Assembly: GCF_016597785.1 (NCBI RefSeq)
Contig: NZ_JAENJG010000003.1
Coordinates: 310,001-374,000, forward strand
DNA length: 64,000 nucleotides
DNA from: Leucobacter sp. L43
Lineage (GTDB): Bacteria > Actinomycetota > Actinomycetes > Actinomycetales > Microbacteriaceae
Direction of reading: 5' to 3'
Part shown: one piece after another, positions 42,301-52,761 of the stretch
How the letters are laid out: each line of letters starts with the position of its first letter
Numbering within the stretch: position 1 is the first letter of the stretch
Notes under the pieces: generated by a model
Seen by the model: the letters and a program-made list of their open reading frames with translations, nothing else
Database searches by the model: none
Told to the model about the DNA's origin: nothing
Program-made: the position numbers and the translations under genes

Positions 42301-43245
42301 CTACCGCGATTCGAGTGTGATCAGCGATGCCTCAGGGCGGCAGGCGAAACGCACCGGCGCGTAGATCGAGTTGCCCAGCCCCGCACTGACGTTCAGGAAC
42401 GCGGCGCGGTGCGCGTCGAACCAGACGCTCAGGCCGCGTGCTTGCTCGGTCGGGAGGTCGCAATTCGCTGTGAGCGCCCCGACGCCGGGTACGCGCACTT
42501 GGCCGCCGTGCGTATGCCCGGCTAGGATCAGGTCCGATCCGGCCGTCAGAAGCGCGCCCAGGGACTCCTGATAGGGCGCGTGCACGACGCCGAGGCGCAC
42601 CGGGGCCGGGTGGTCGGCGTCGACGGCTGCGCCCTCGTTCTGCGTCAACGCTGCGGCGGCCGCGCGCATACGATCTGCGTCGTCGTAGCGAATGTGCGGG
42701 TCGTTCAGGCCGAACAGCTCGACGCTGCTGCCGCGAATGGAGAGCCGAACCGCGTCGTTGTTGAGGTCGATCGCGCCCAGCTCGGCCAGCCCGCGGGTGA
42801 TCGCACCGTTGTCGAGATCAGGGGTGCGCGTGCTCCGCCTGCTCGGCTCGAGCAGGTACTTGACGGGGTTCTTGAAGAGCGGACCGTAGTAGTCGTTCGA
42901 GCCGTGAACGAACACCGTGGGCGTCTGCTCGACGAGCGGCCGCAACGCATGCAGCAGCGCCGGGAGCGCTTCGCGATGGCCCATGAGATCTCCGGTCAGC
43001 ACGACCAGGTCGGGGCGCAGCTCCGCGAGGGAGCGCACCCAGTCGACCTTTTGCGCTTGCCATGGGGCCAGATGCAGGTCTGAGAGCTGCAGTACCCGGA
43101 TCGGAGTGCGGGAGTCCGGCAGTACGGGCAGCGTATGGCGTCGCACCGTGAACAGTCGTCGCTCGATGAGCGTGGACCAGGTCAGTACGCCGACGGCGGC
43201 CGCTCCGAGAACGGCCGCCGTCGAACGTGCGGGATGCATTGCCAA
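42301..43245 (-). CDS. Membrane-anchored metallophosphoesterase
   Basis: This 314-residue YkuE/YaeI-like calcineurin-fold phosphoesterase has an N-terminal signal anchor (AAVLGAAAVGVLTW). Metal-site motifs are LQLSDLHLAPW (DxH), VVLTGDLMG (GDx), VHGSNDYY (GSND for the usual GNHD), VVHAPYQ and LILAGHTHGGQ. Relatives act on UDP-2,3-diacylglucosamine or other phosphoesters; the substrate here is unknown. The TTG at 43245 has AAGGA 6 nt upstream and starts 2 nt after the penicillin-binding-protein stop. An ATG two codons later is an alternative. Confidence 0.87.
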   Translation of the reverse strand: MAMHPARSTAAVLGAAAVGVLTWSTLIERRLFTVRRHTLPVLPDSRTPIRVLQLSDLHLAPWQAQKVDWVRSLAELRPDLVVLTGDLMGHREALPALLHALRPLVEQTPTVFVHGSNDYYGPLFKNPVKYLLEPSRRSTRTPDLDNGAITRGLAELGAIDLNNDAVRLSIRGSSVELFGLNDPHIRYDDADRMRAAAAALTQNEGAAVDADHPAPVRLGVVHAPYQESLGALLTAGSDLILAGHTHGGQVRVPGVGALTANCDLPTEQARGLSVWFDAHRAAFLNVSAGLGNSIYAPVRFACRPEASLITLESR

Positions 43246-43247
43246 GG

Positions 43248-45902
43248 TCAGTCCTTCTTGCCGCAGGCGAGCGCCAGCGTCACCGTGTCACCACGGTTGA
43301 CCTCGGCGCCGCTTTCGGGGCTGGCCGAGAGCACCTTGTTCGATTTCGGTTTGGAATCGCTGCCGGTGCCGCAGGCGAACTCGACGTTGTCGAACCCTGC
43401 GCTATTCAGTGCGGACTTTGCGTTGTTGCCCGTCTGACCCACGAGCCCGTCCGGGATTTTCGACGCCTTGCCGTTGCTGCGGTAGAGCGAGATGCCCGAA
43501 CCCAGCCCCACAGACGATCCCGCCGCGGGGTCGGTGCGCGCCGCGAGGCCCTCGGCCTCGGTCGAGTCGACCTCGCCGCCGTCATTCACCGCGAACCCAA
43601 GCTGCTCCAGCATGCTCGTGGCCTCCTCGATCGACTTCCCCTTCACGTCGGGAACGGAGACCATCGTCTGGCGAATCGCTGCAGCCGAGGGCTCTGGGAA
43701 GGCGTCTCCGCCGTACCTGGCGTCGGCCGCATTCATGATCGCGGGCCAGATCGTCTGATCCGCGTACATGAGGTTCCCGAACCCCATCGTGGAAACGCGG
43801 CTCCAGGAGCCATCGGCCATTTGCACGGGCCCGGCATTGCCGACCCAGGTCGCCGTAGCGACCTTCGTACTAGCGCCGACCGTCCAGTTGTCCACAACGT
43901 CATCCGTGGTGCCTGTCTTGGCAAGGTGGGGGACCCCAATGGCTGATCGTGCATGGTCAGCAAGACCAGCCGTCACCGCGTTCTGGAGGGCGAATGCGAC
44001 GCCAGCCGCCACTTCTGGGGCGATGGCTTGTGAGCACTCGCTCTTCGTGAACGGTACCTGGTTGCCGTCGTCGTCAAGAATCTGCTCGATGGGAACCGGC
44101 GTGCAGACGGTCCCGTCGCCGGCGAACGCACCGTACGCTGCAGCCATCGTGATCGGTGCGATCTCGTCGACGCCCGCGTACACGTTCGACGGCACCATCG
44201 AGAGATCCCGCGGATTGCCGTTCAATGTCGGATTGTTCGGCAGGCCGGTGTCGGGGTTCATCGGCTGATCCGAGGCGCGGTGAATTCCGAGCGCCTGGGC
44301 CGTCTCGAATGTGCCGCAGAGGTCCATCTTCTGCTGCATCGAGACGATGCCGCCGTTGATGGAGTTCGCGATGGTCGTGAGTACCGACTGGTTCCCGCGA
44401 ATGCCCTCGTTGTCATTCGAGAAATCGAACGATCCGTAGCTGTAGACGCCGTCGGGCATGCACGAGGCGGCGAACGACTGATACGGCACGCCCTTGCGGC
44501 TGTTCACATTGACGATGTCGCGCACCGAGTGCCCGGTTCGAATCCACTCGGCGAGCGTGATGGGCTTGAACGTCGACCCGACTTGGAAGCCACTCGAGCC
44601 GCCCAGCTCCTCGTCGGTGTTGAAGTTCACCGTCGTGTAGCCAGGGTTCGAGTCCAGGAAGTCCTGTGCGTTATTGAAGGGTTTGTTCTGCACCATGGAG
44701 CGCACCTTGCCGGTGCCCACCTCCACGCTGCTCGAGGCTGAGCCGACGTCGATCCCGTCCATGAGCGAAGGAACAGTCGCCTGCGTCGCCGCCGTGCCCG
44801 CCGCCTGCATGTCGAGATCGATCGTCGTGTAGATCTTGTACCCGCCGCGGCTGAAGTTGAACTCGCGCTCGGTGGGGGTATCGCCGAAGTTCGGGTCCGC
44901 CTTGATGTACCGCTGCACGTAGTCGCAGAAATGACCGAGCCCGAAGTTCTGCTCGGCGACGTTGCAACCGGCGACTCGTGGGGTGATGTGATCGCCCGTG
45001 ACCTCCGTTGCGACAGCTTCGTCGTACTGGGCCTGCGTGATCTTGCCGTGATTGAGCATGCTGCCGAGAATCTTGTCGCGGCGCTCGGTGTTTGCCGGAA
45101 TGTTCTCTGGAACGTCGATCTGGAGTTCCGATGGGTTGTTCACGATCGCGACGAGGCTCGCCGACTCGGCGAGCGACAGGTCGGCCGACGACTTGCCGTA
45201 GTAGTACTTCGCGGCCGATTCGATGCCGTAGATCTGACGGCCGAAGAGCGCAATATTCAGGTACCCGAGCAGAATCTCATCCTTCGGGTACTTCTTCTCG
45301 ATGGAGATCGCGTACTTCATCTCCTTGAGCTTGCGGTCCACGTCCTGGCGCATCGCGTCCTCGTAGGCCTCCTTCTGCGCTTCCTTGTCGGGAATCGCGA
45401 TGGCCTCCTGAATGAGCACGTTGCGCACGTACTGCATCGTGATCGTCGAAGCGCCCGAGAGGTTCTGCCCCGCCGCGTTCTGCAGCACGGCGCGAGCCGT
45501 CGCGAGCACGTCGACGCCGCCGTGCGTGTAGAAGCGCGGGTCCTCCTCGGCGACGGCCGCGTCCTTGACGAACTGCGAGATCTGGTCCCACTTGACCGTC
45601 TCGCGATCCTGATCGTAGAAGGTCGCGATCTCGTACACGGTCGTGTCGGCGCCCGTCGCGTATATCGTGGAGGGCTCGGCGAGCTTGCCCGGGTCCAGAT
45701 GGTCGGGCAGGCTCTCGAAGATGCCGACTGCGGATTTCGTGGCCGTGCCGCTCAGAGCGACCACCGGCGTCACAGCTGCGGTGACGAGAACACCGGCGAT
45801 CACGCTCATGGCGAGCGCGCCGAGGAGCCCGGCGAGGGCCCCTCCTGCGGTGCGAGGTTTCTGCGAGCGCACGCGCGAAGACTGAGATGTCTGACGGGTC
45901 AT
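43248..45902 (-). CDS. Class A penicillin-binding protein with PASTA domains
   Basis: This 884-residue bifunctional peptidoglycan synthase is anchored by one helix (GALAGLLGALAMSVIAGVLVTAAV). The glycosyltransferase domain (GT51) has AVAEEDPRFYTHGGVD, STITMQYVRN and LLGYLNIALFGRQIYGIESAA. The transpeptidase domain has the SxxK serine in GSTFKPIT, SIN in NSINGG and KTGTT. Two C-terminal PASTA domains (VPDVKGKSIEEATSMLEQLGF; IPDGLVGQTGNNAKSALNSAGF) may sense muropeptides. The frame is open 129 codons upstream, but that part overlaps divergent genes; the ATG fits the membrane anchor. TACCCT lies 7 nt before it, so the mRNA may be almost leaderless. Confidence 0.94.
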   Translation of the reverse strand: MTRQTSQSSRVRSQKPRTAGGALAGLLGALAMSVIAGVLVTAAVTPVVALSGTATKSAVGIFESLPDHLDPGKLAEPSTIYATGADTTVYEIATFYDQDRETVKWDQISQFVKDAAVAEEDPRFYTHGGVDVLATARAVLQNAAGQNLSGASTITMQYVRNVLIQEAIAIPDKEAQKEAYEDAMRQDVDRKLKEMKYAISIEKKYPKDEILLGYLNIALFGRQIYGIESAAKYYYGKSSADLSLAESASLVAIVNNPSELQIDVPENIPANTERRDKILGSMLNHGKITQAQYDEAVATEVTGDHITPRVAGCNVAEQNFGLGHFCDYVQRYIKADPNFGDTPTEREFNFSRGGYKIYTTIDLDMQAAGTAATQATVPSLMDGIDVGSASSSVEVGTGKVRSMVQNKPFNNAQDFLDSNPGYTTVNFNTDEELGGSSGFQVGSTFKPITLAEWIRTGHSVRDIVNVNSRKGVPYQSFAASCMPDGVYSYGSFDFSNDNEGIRGNQSVLTTIANSINGGIVSMQQKMDLCGTFETAQALGIHRASDQPMNPDTGLPNNPTLNGNPRDLSMVPSNVYAGVDEIAPITMAAAYGAFAGDGTVCTPVPIEQILDDDGNQVPFTKSECSQAIAPEVAAGVAFALQNAVTAGLADHARSAIGVPHLAKTGTTDDVVDNWTVGASTKVATATWVGNAGPVQMADGSWSRVSTMGFGNLMYADQTIWPAIMNAADARYGGDAFPEPSAAAIRQTMVSVPDVKGKSIEEATSMLEQLGFAVNDGGEVDSTEAEGLAARTDPAAGSSVGLGSGISLYRSNGKASKIPDGLVGQTGNNAKSALNSAGFDNVEFACGTGSDSKPKSNKVLSASPESGAEVNRGDTVTLALACGKKD

Positions 45903-46013
45903 AGAATTAAGGGTAAGCGACGTAGCTGACAAAACAGCAACGCGCCCGTCCGCGTCGCGGCGATGCCGGTCGCCGGCATGCGCTGCACACCGTCTACCGA
46001 GGGAGATCCGCAC

Positions 46014-46187
46014 GTGAGTGAATCCGCCGAAGCCGCCCCGACCTGGGAGTACTTCGTGACGCCGCTGCTGCTGCACAACGAGGCGCAGATTCTGAACAAC
46101 TGGGGTGCGCAGGGGTGGGAGCTCGTGCAGATCATCGAGGGCCCGGCCGGCGGCAACGTCGCATACATGAAGAAGAGGAAGGCCTGA
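46014..46187 (+). CDS. Small conserved actinobacterial protein (DUF4177-like)
   Basis: This is a 57-residue protein of the type TWEYFVTPLLLHNEAQILNNWGAQGWELVQIIEGPAGGNVAYMKKRKA. The pattern W-E-Y...L-N-x-(W/F)-G-x-x-G-W-E-L-V is that of DUF4177-like proteins, which have no known function. The GTG has GAGGGAG about 9 nt upstream. It precedes ridA by one base and diverges from the penicillin-binding protein gene; this neighbourhood recurs in actinobacteria. Confidence 0.82.
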   Translation: MSESAEAAPTWEYFVTPLLLHNEAQILNNWGAQGWELVQIIEGPAGGNVAYMKKRKA

Positions 46188-46188
46188 C

Positions 46189-46665
46189 ATGGCATCTGTG
46201 ATCGAGGACCGGCTGCGCGAACTGGGATACGAGATCCCCGAGGTCGCAGCGGCGGTCGCCGCGTACGTGCCCGCACTGCGTGACGGCAACTACGTGTACA
46301 CGGCCGGCCAGCTCCCGTTCGTGAACGGTGCTCTGCCCGAGACGGGCAAAGTGGGTCTGGGAGCAGGACTCGTGTCGCCCGAGCGAGCGGAAGAGCTCGC
46401 GCAGCTCTGCGCGTTGAACGCCCTCGCCGCCGCTCGAGGCGTCATCGGGTCGCTCGACAAGATCTCTCAGGTCGTGAAGGTCACTGCCTTCATCGCATCC
46501 GATCCGTCGTTCACGGGTCAGCCCGCCGTCGCGAATGGCGCCTCGATGTTCCTGGGTCGCGTCTTCGGCGATCTCGGCATCCACGTGCGTTCAGCCGTCG
46601 GCGTCGCCGTCCTCCCGCTCGACGCGCCCGTCGAGATCGAATTCGTGTTCAAGATCGAGGACTGA
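46189..46665 (+). CDS. RidA-family protein (reactive enamine/imine deaminase)
   Basis: This 158-residue protein of the YjgF/YER057c/UK114 family is a trimeric enzyme that hydrolyses reactive enamines and imines. Family signs are DGNYVYTAGQLPFVNGAL, LCALNALAAARGVIGSLDKISQVVKVTAFIAS and RSAVGVAVLPLDAPVEIEFVFKI. The sequence is of the longer actinobacterial subgroup; whether the deaminase residues are all kept was not verified. It is probably translated with the small gene before it. Confidence 0.9.
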   Translation: MASVIEDRLRELGYEIPEVAAAVAAYVPALRDGNYVYTAGQLPFVNGALPETGKVGLGAGLVSPERAEELAQLCALNALAAARGVIGSLDKISQVVKVTAFIASDPSFTGQPAVANGASMFLGRVFGDLGIHVRSAVGVAVLPLDAPVEIEFVFKIED

Positions 46666-46704
46666 CACCGCGCGCTCCGAGCAGCGAGCCCGCGCACGTG
46701 CGAT

Positions 46705-46750
46705 ACGACCGAGGCCGGGAGCCCTGAAGCGGGTTCCCGGCCTCGGTCGT
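46705..46750. terminator. Bidirectional terminator between ridA and acs
   Basis: ACGACCGAGGCCGGGA (46705-46720) and its exact reverse complement (46735-46750) form a 16-bp stem between convergent genes, with CCC/GGG able to pair in the loop. No long T-run follows. Confidence 0.8.
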
Positions 46751-46779
46751 GTGTCGCCGGCGGTTCGGTAACGTGCGGC

Positions 46780-48768
<1,989 letters not shown>

Positions 48769-48982
48769 TGACGCCCTTATCTTCGATCGATTCCCGGGGC
48801 GATCGCTCGCTCCCGGCCCCTCAGTCGCGTACGGGATCCGTACCATCCCGAAAACGCAGAACCAGGCTATACCTTTCGTCTATCTCCGCTCACATCGGTG
48901 AGCCCGCGACGGTGATGCCGCGACTGCGCACAGATGCTCGGGCGAGTGGTCTGGCCGTGGCGAACCCTGCTGGTATGGGCTC

Positions 48983-50005
48983 ATGCCCCCTGCTGAGATT
49001 CCGGATCACCCACGGCCGCCCGACCCACGGTCCTCGGTGTCGACACGATCTGCGGCGCTCAGTCGCGCTGCGAAGCGTTCGTTCGGCGGCCTGCTGCCCC
49101 TGCTGGATGACCCCGATCTGCGAGATCTCATCGTGCAGGTGCGCGGCGGCGCTGCTCGACTGTGGCTGGACCGATGCGGAGCGCTGCAGGAGGTGCCGGA
49201 TTGGCAGGCCGATCCTGAAGCGGCGCACGGGTTGGCGACCGGGCTGATTGCTGCTGGCGGGCGCCACCTCGACGAGCTGCACCCCTGCGCCGACGTAAGG
49301 CTGGGTGATGGCATTCGAGTGCACGCAGTACTGCCCCCGATCGCCGTTGAGGGCGCGGCCGTATCGATTCGGCTGCCCCGCATCTCGCCCCCTCGGTTCG
49401 ATGAACTCGTCGCGGGAGGCCTCTGCGCGACGAGCACGGCAGAGATGCTGCGCCGGGTGATCATCGACCGCAGCAACATTCTGATCACCGGAGGCACTGG
49501 AAGCGGAAAGACGACGGTGCTGGCCGCACTGCTGGATCTCGCCCCACCGCACGAGCGCATCCTCACGATCGAGGACGTGGCGGAGCTGCGGTTGAGGCAT
49601 CCGCACGCCGTGTCTCTCGAAACGCGTCAGGCGAGCGCCGAAGGGGTCGGGGAGGTCTCGGTCGATCGGCTGCTGCGGGAAGCGTTGCGCATGCGGCCCG
49701 ACCGCATCGTGCTCGGCGAGTGCCGCGGTGCCGAGATCTCGACGCTCTTGGCGGCACTGAACACCGGCCACGACGGCGGCGCCGGAACCCTCCACGCGAG
49801 CCGTCTGGAAGAAGTGCCCTCGCGCCTCGAAGCGCTGGGTGCGCTCGCGGGATGGACGCCGGAAGCGCTCGCTCGACAGGCCGTCAGTGCACTGCACGCG
49901 ATCGTCCACGTCGAACGGGGTGCTCTCGGCCCTCGGGTGCGCGCCATCGGCGGTCTCGAGCTCACCGGTGACCGGTTGCTCGGAGTGCGAAGGGTGGTGG
50001 CGTAG
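48983..50005 (+). CDS. Tad pilus assembly ATPase (TadA/CpaF)
   Basis: This 340-residue secretion ATPase would drive assembly of a Flp/Tad-type surface structure. It has Walker A ITGGTGSGKTT, the Asp box ILTIEDVAELRL, Walker B MRPDRIVLGECRG and the His box GHDGGAGTLHASRLEE. It is shorter than classical CpaF, as in the mycobacterial Rv3659c-type genes. It starts the operon with TadB/C-like, pilin-like, TadE-like and TadG-like genes. There is no strong ribosome-binding site; TGGTAT plus 6 nt precedes the ATG, a weak leaderless match. Confidence 0.9.
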   Translation: MPPAEIPDHPRPPDPRSSVSTRSAALSRAAKRSFGGLLPLLDDPDLRDLIVQVRGGAARLWLDRCGALQEVPDWQADPEAAHGLATGLIAAGGRHLDELHPCADVRLGDGIRVHAVLPPIAVEGAAVSIRLPRISPPRFDELVAGGLCATSTAEMLRRVIIDRSNILITGGTGSGKTTVLAALLDLAPPHERILTIEDVAELRLRHPHAVSLETRQASAEGVGEVSVDRLLREALRMRPDRIVLGECRGAEISTLLAALNTGHDGGAGTLHASRLEEVPSRLEALGALAGWTPEALARQAVSALHAIVHVERGALGPRVRAIGGLELTGDRLLGVRRVVA

Positions 50006-50008
50006 CGC

Positions 50009-50971
50009 GTGTGGAAGCGACTCCGGTCCCTCGCCCGGTCACGAATCGCTTCGGCTTCGGGCACGGCTTCGAGCGTCACCGCGCATCAACGGAATGAGGC
50101 GACGGTCGTCGCGGAACGAGCAGCGGCGCTCCTTCGCGGGGGAGTGCCGCCCGGTCGGACGTTCGCGGTGATCGCCGCCGATGCAGAGCCGGCCTCTGCC
50201 ACGGGAATCATCGCCGCCCGTGTGGCAGACGGAGTCCCGGTCGCCTCCGCGCTCGCGGCGACCCCCGATCCGGAATGGCGCGTGCTGGCAGTCGCCTGGC
50301 GCCTCGCCGAAGCATGCGGTGCTCCGCTCGCCCCCGCGCTCCAACGCATCGCGTATGCGCTGCGCGAACTCGACCAGTTGCGGGAACGACGTTCCGTGCT
50401 CCTGGCGGGTCCGCGGGCGACGGTGCGCATGGTGGCGGCCCTGCCGATCCTCGCGCTGCTGCTCGGCCTGCTGCTCGGATTCGATCCGATACCGGTGCTG
50501 TTCAGCGGGATGGGGGCGGCGATCGCGGCGATCGGCATCGGTCTGCTCGGCATCGGCGTGCACTGGTCTCGCGCCATGCAGCATCGAACCGCGAGTGACG
50601 ATCACATCGCCGGTCTGCCGTTCGAACTGCTCTGGGTCGCGCTGGGAGGCGGCGCCCCTCCTTCCGTGGCACTGAGACACGTGGTGGATCGCGTGGACCA
50701 GTACGGGGCCGAGTGGATCGCCTTCGACGACTTCTGTTCCGGGAGCCCGCTGCTGTCGACGATCGCCGCTGCGGAAGCCGCCGGTGTTCCGATGCGCCCG
50801 CTGCTGCTCGAACACGCGGATGCAGAGCGCGTGGCCTCAGCTGCGCGACTGGAACGGGAGGCGGAACGCCTCGGCGTGCGCGTGCTGGTGCCCCTGGGGG
50901 TCTGCGTGCTGCCCGCCTTCATCGTGCTCGGCGTGCTGCCGGTGGTGCTGTCCATGTTCGGGGCTGTCTGA
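50009..50971 (+). CDS. Tad pilus membrane platform protein, TadB/TadC-like (two T2SSF units)
   Basis: This 320-residue inner-membrane protein appears to hold both halves of the platform. Residues about 30-120 (AERAAALLRGGVPPGRTF...LAEACGAPLAPALQRIAYALRELDQLRERRSVLLA) form one T2SSF-like helical unit, followed by helices near 130-185. Residues about 195-295 (LPFELLWVALGGGAPPSVALRHV...AEAAGVPMRPLLLEHADAERVASAARLEREAERLGVRVLVPL) form a second, with a C-terminal helix pair. In mycobacteria these are two genes (Rv3658c, Rv3657c). The GTG follows the TadA stop by 3 nt. Confidence 0.82.
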   Translation: MWKRLRSLARSRIASASGTASSVTAHQRNEATVVAERAAALLRGGVPPGRTFAVIAADAEPASATGIIAARVADGVPVASALAATPDPEWRVLAVAWRLAEACGAPLAPALQRIAYALRELDQLRERRSVLLAGPRATVRMVAALPILALLLGLLLGFDPIPVLFSGMGAAIAAIGIGLLGIGVHWSRAMQHRTASDDHIAGLPFELLWVALGGGAPPSVALRHVVDRVDQYGAEWIAFDDFCSGSPLLSTIAAAEAAGVPMRPLLLEHADAERVASAARLEREAERLGVRVLVPLGVCVLPAFIVLGVLPVVLSMFGAV

Positions 50972-51129
50972 TGCTTCCCGACGGTGTTCGTACTCCACAG
51001 GGGAGGGCGATCGCATCGGCGTTCGGGTTCTCCACAGATCGTTCGTCGGGCCGCGTCGGGCCGAGCCTCTCCCGTGAGGATGGATGCACCGGCGATCGCC
51101 GGGGCCGTGCGAGGTCAAGGAGGTTCCCG

Positions 51130-51429
51130 ATGCAGCCCACACTCCAACTCGTATCCGACCGAGGTGCGACATCCGTGGAAGGCGGGCCCGAGCGCCGCCG
51201 CACACGTCTGCAGCGCGTCCGTCGCGGAGGCCGACGACGCGGGCGGGCGTTCGTTGGCGAGATGCGCGCGCTCGCCGACGATGAGCGCGGCGCCGTGACA
51301 GCGGAGTACGCGATTGTCATCATGGCCGCCGTAGCATTCGCCGGTCTGCTGGTTGCCATCATGCGGTCGAGCGAGATCCGAGCGATGCTCGTGGAACTCG
51401 TCGAGAACGCCCTCGGCGCAGGGTCCTGA
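51130..51429 (+). CDS. Flp-pilin-like small protein (DUF4244)
   Basis: This 99-residue protein has a basic N-terminal half and one hydrophobic helix preceded by the E(5)-like motif: DDERGAVTAEYAIVIMAAVAFAGLLVAIM, then ALVELVENALG-like end. It matches the DUF4244 pilins of actinobacterial tad loci (Rv3656c type) and should be the structural subunit after prepilin cleavage. The ATG has AAGGAGG 7 nt upstream. An in-frame ATG at 50971 overlaps the TadB/C stop (TGATG) and would add 53 low-complexity residues; the strong ribosome-binding site argues against it. Confidence 0.85.
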   Translation: MQPTLQLVSDRGATSVEGGPERRRTRLQRVRRGGRRRGRAFVGEMRALADDERGAVTAEYAIVIMAAVAFAGLLVAIMRSSEIRAMLVELVENALGAGS

Positions 51430-51785
51430 TGCTCGCGGCGCTGCGGCACGACGAACGCGGCACGGTCACGGCGGAATTCGCGATCGTCGTGCCCGCAGTG
51501 CTCGCCGTACTCGGGCTCGTGATCGGCGGCATCTACGTGGCGGCGCATCGCATCACCCTCGTATCGGCGTCGGCTGAGATCGCGAGATCAGAGGCCCGCG
51601 GTGATGCCGAGCTCGCCCAGAAACATCTGGATTCGCTCGGTGATCGAGTGGAGATCGAACGTGTGGAAGACGGCGTGCTGCACTGCGTCACGCTTCGGTC
51701 GCGCCCGGGTGGGGGACCCCTCGCCCGCATCGCGGTCGAATCGCGCTCGTGCGCCGCCCGAATCGGTGAGGGAGCGACCTCATGA
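51429..51785 (+). CDS. TadE-like minor pilin
   Basis: This 118-residue protein starts RHDERGTVTAEFAIVVPAVLAVLGLVIGGIYVAAHR, the TadE pseudopilin pattern (GTVTAEFA before a helix), followed by a small extracytoplasmic domain with two Cys (VLHCVTL, RSCAARI). It corresponds to Rv3655c-type proteins. Start and stop overlap both neighbours (TGATG, ATGA), indicating tight coupling in the tad operon. Confidence 0.87.
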   Translation: MLAALRHDERGTVTAEFAIVVPAVLAVLGLVIGGIYVAAHRITLVSASAEIARSEARGDAELAQKHLDSLGDRVEIERVEDGVLHCVTLRSRPGGGPLARIAVESRSCAARIGEGATS

Positions 51786-52582
51786 GCGCACCGGCGACCC
51801 TCGTCTGCGCAGCCGCTGCGATATGTCTCGGCGTACCGATCATCGCGGCGTCGTCGCACCTCGAAGCCTCCCATCGTGCAGCAGGGGCCGCTGACGCGGC
51901 AGCGCTCGCCGCAGCCGACTCGGCCGCCGGGTTTCTCGCGGGAGACCCCTGTGACCTGGCGGGGGCTGTCACGAGTGCGATGAGCAGCGAACTCGTGTCC
52001 TGCGAGCTCGATCCCGCCCTCGCCGACGCCCGCGTGAAGGTGGTGGCGGACGGGCCGCTCGGGGCCGTCGCCGCTTCGGCGCACGCTGGTCCACCGCCGA
52101 GTTCCGCGATGCCGGGAGGTGCGGTTGGCGCAAATGGCTGGGCGTGGCCCAGCTCGGAGCCGGGCATCACGCAGGGGTTCCACGATGGTTACTCCATTGA
52201 TCTCCGCGCGGTTGAAGGGTCACCGCTCTACGCTCCCTACGACGGCGTCGTCGTCGCAGCCGGAACGGACAGCGACGGGCCGCCCGAGAAGTGCGTCGCC
52301 GAACCCTCGTGGTGGCATGGCCCGAATCACACGATCATCATCAGACACAGCTATCGGGGGGAAGTGCTCTTCAGTTCCCACAATCACGTGGCCCCCGGAT
52401 CGACCGACGCGTTCGGGCTATCGCCGGGCACTGCAGTGCGAGCCGGACAACCGGTGGCCCTCGCAGGTATGAGCGGATGCACGTCGGGGCCGCACTCGCA
52501 CTTCACGCTGTCGACCACCCCGTCGAACGCGTTTCCCGACGTGAATCCATACCTCTATATCGGTGGCCCTGAGATCCGTTGA
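51782..52582 (+). CDS. TadG-like N-terminus fused to an M23 (LytM) peptidase domain
   Basis: This 266-residue protein has an N-terminal helix and a stretch typical of the last tad-locus protein (Rv3654c-like: HRAAGAADAAALAAADSAAGFLAGDPCDLAG...CELDP), to about residue 95. A C-terminal M23 peptidase domain follows: GITQGFHDGYSIDLRAVEGSPLYAPYDGVVVAAG, HTIIIRHSYRGEVLFSSHNH and GCTSGPHSHFTL. The zinc ligands (His and Asp of FHDGYSID, and the final HSH) and the catalytic-region SHNH appear intact, so peptidoglycan hydrolysis is plausible, for example to open the wall for the pilus. The ATG overlaps the TadE stop. Confidence 0.85.
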   Translation: MSAPATLVCAAAAICLGVPIIAASSHLEASHRAAGAADAAALAAADSAAGFLAGDPCDLAGAVTSAMSSELVSCELDPALADARVKVVADGPLGAVAASAHAGPPPSSAMPGGAVGANGWAWPSSEPGITQGFHDGYSIDLRAVEGSPLYAPYDGVVVAAGTDSDGPPEKCVAEPSWWHGPNHTIIIRHSYRGEVLFSSHNHVAPGSTDAFGLSPGTAVRAGQPVALAGMSGCTSGPHSHFTLSTTPSNAFPDVNPYLYIGGPEIR

Positions 52583-52732
52583 TGCAGTGCGCAGAAACTC
52601 CGATGCGGGTACTTCGGCCGGCGACGGACATAATGAAGAGAGAACATGCGTGGAATCCCGCAGGTGGATTCTCACGCCAGAATGTGTATCGTGTCGGAGC
52701 AGAACCCTCAGCCGGTCCTGGCGGAGCAGCCC

Positions 52733-52738
52733 TACACT
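52733..52738 (+). promoter_or_regulatory. -10 box upstream of topA
   Basis: TACACT lies 23 bp before the topA start; no clear -35 was seen. It would give an mRNA with a short leader containing GAAGGAG. Confidence 0.5.
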
Positions 52739-52761
52739 GCGTGAAGCAACGAAGGAGACCC

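Noticed and set aside
50971-51129. Upstream ATG of the pilin-like gene overlapping the TadB/C stop
   Set aside because: The added 53 residues are low-complexity and Arg-rich; the ATG at 51130 has a near-perfect ribosome-binding site.
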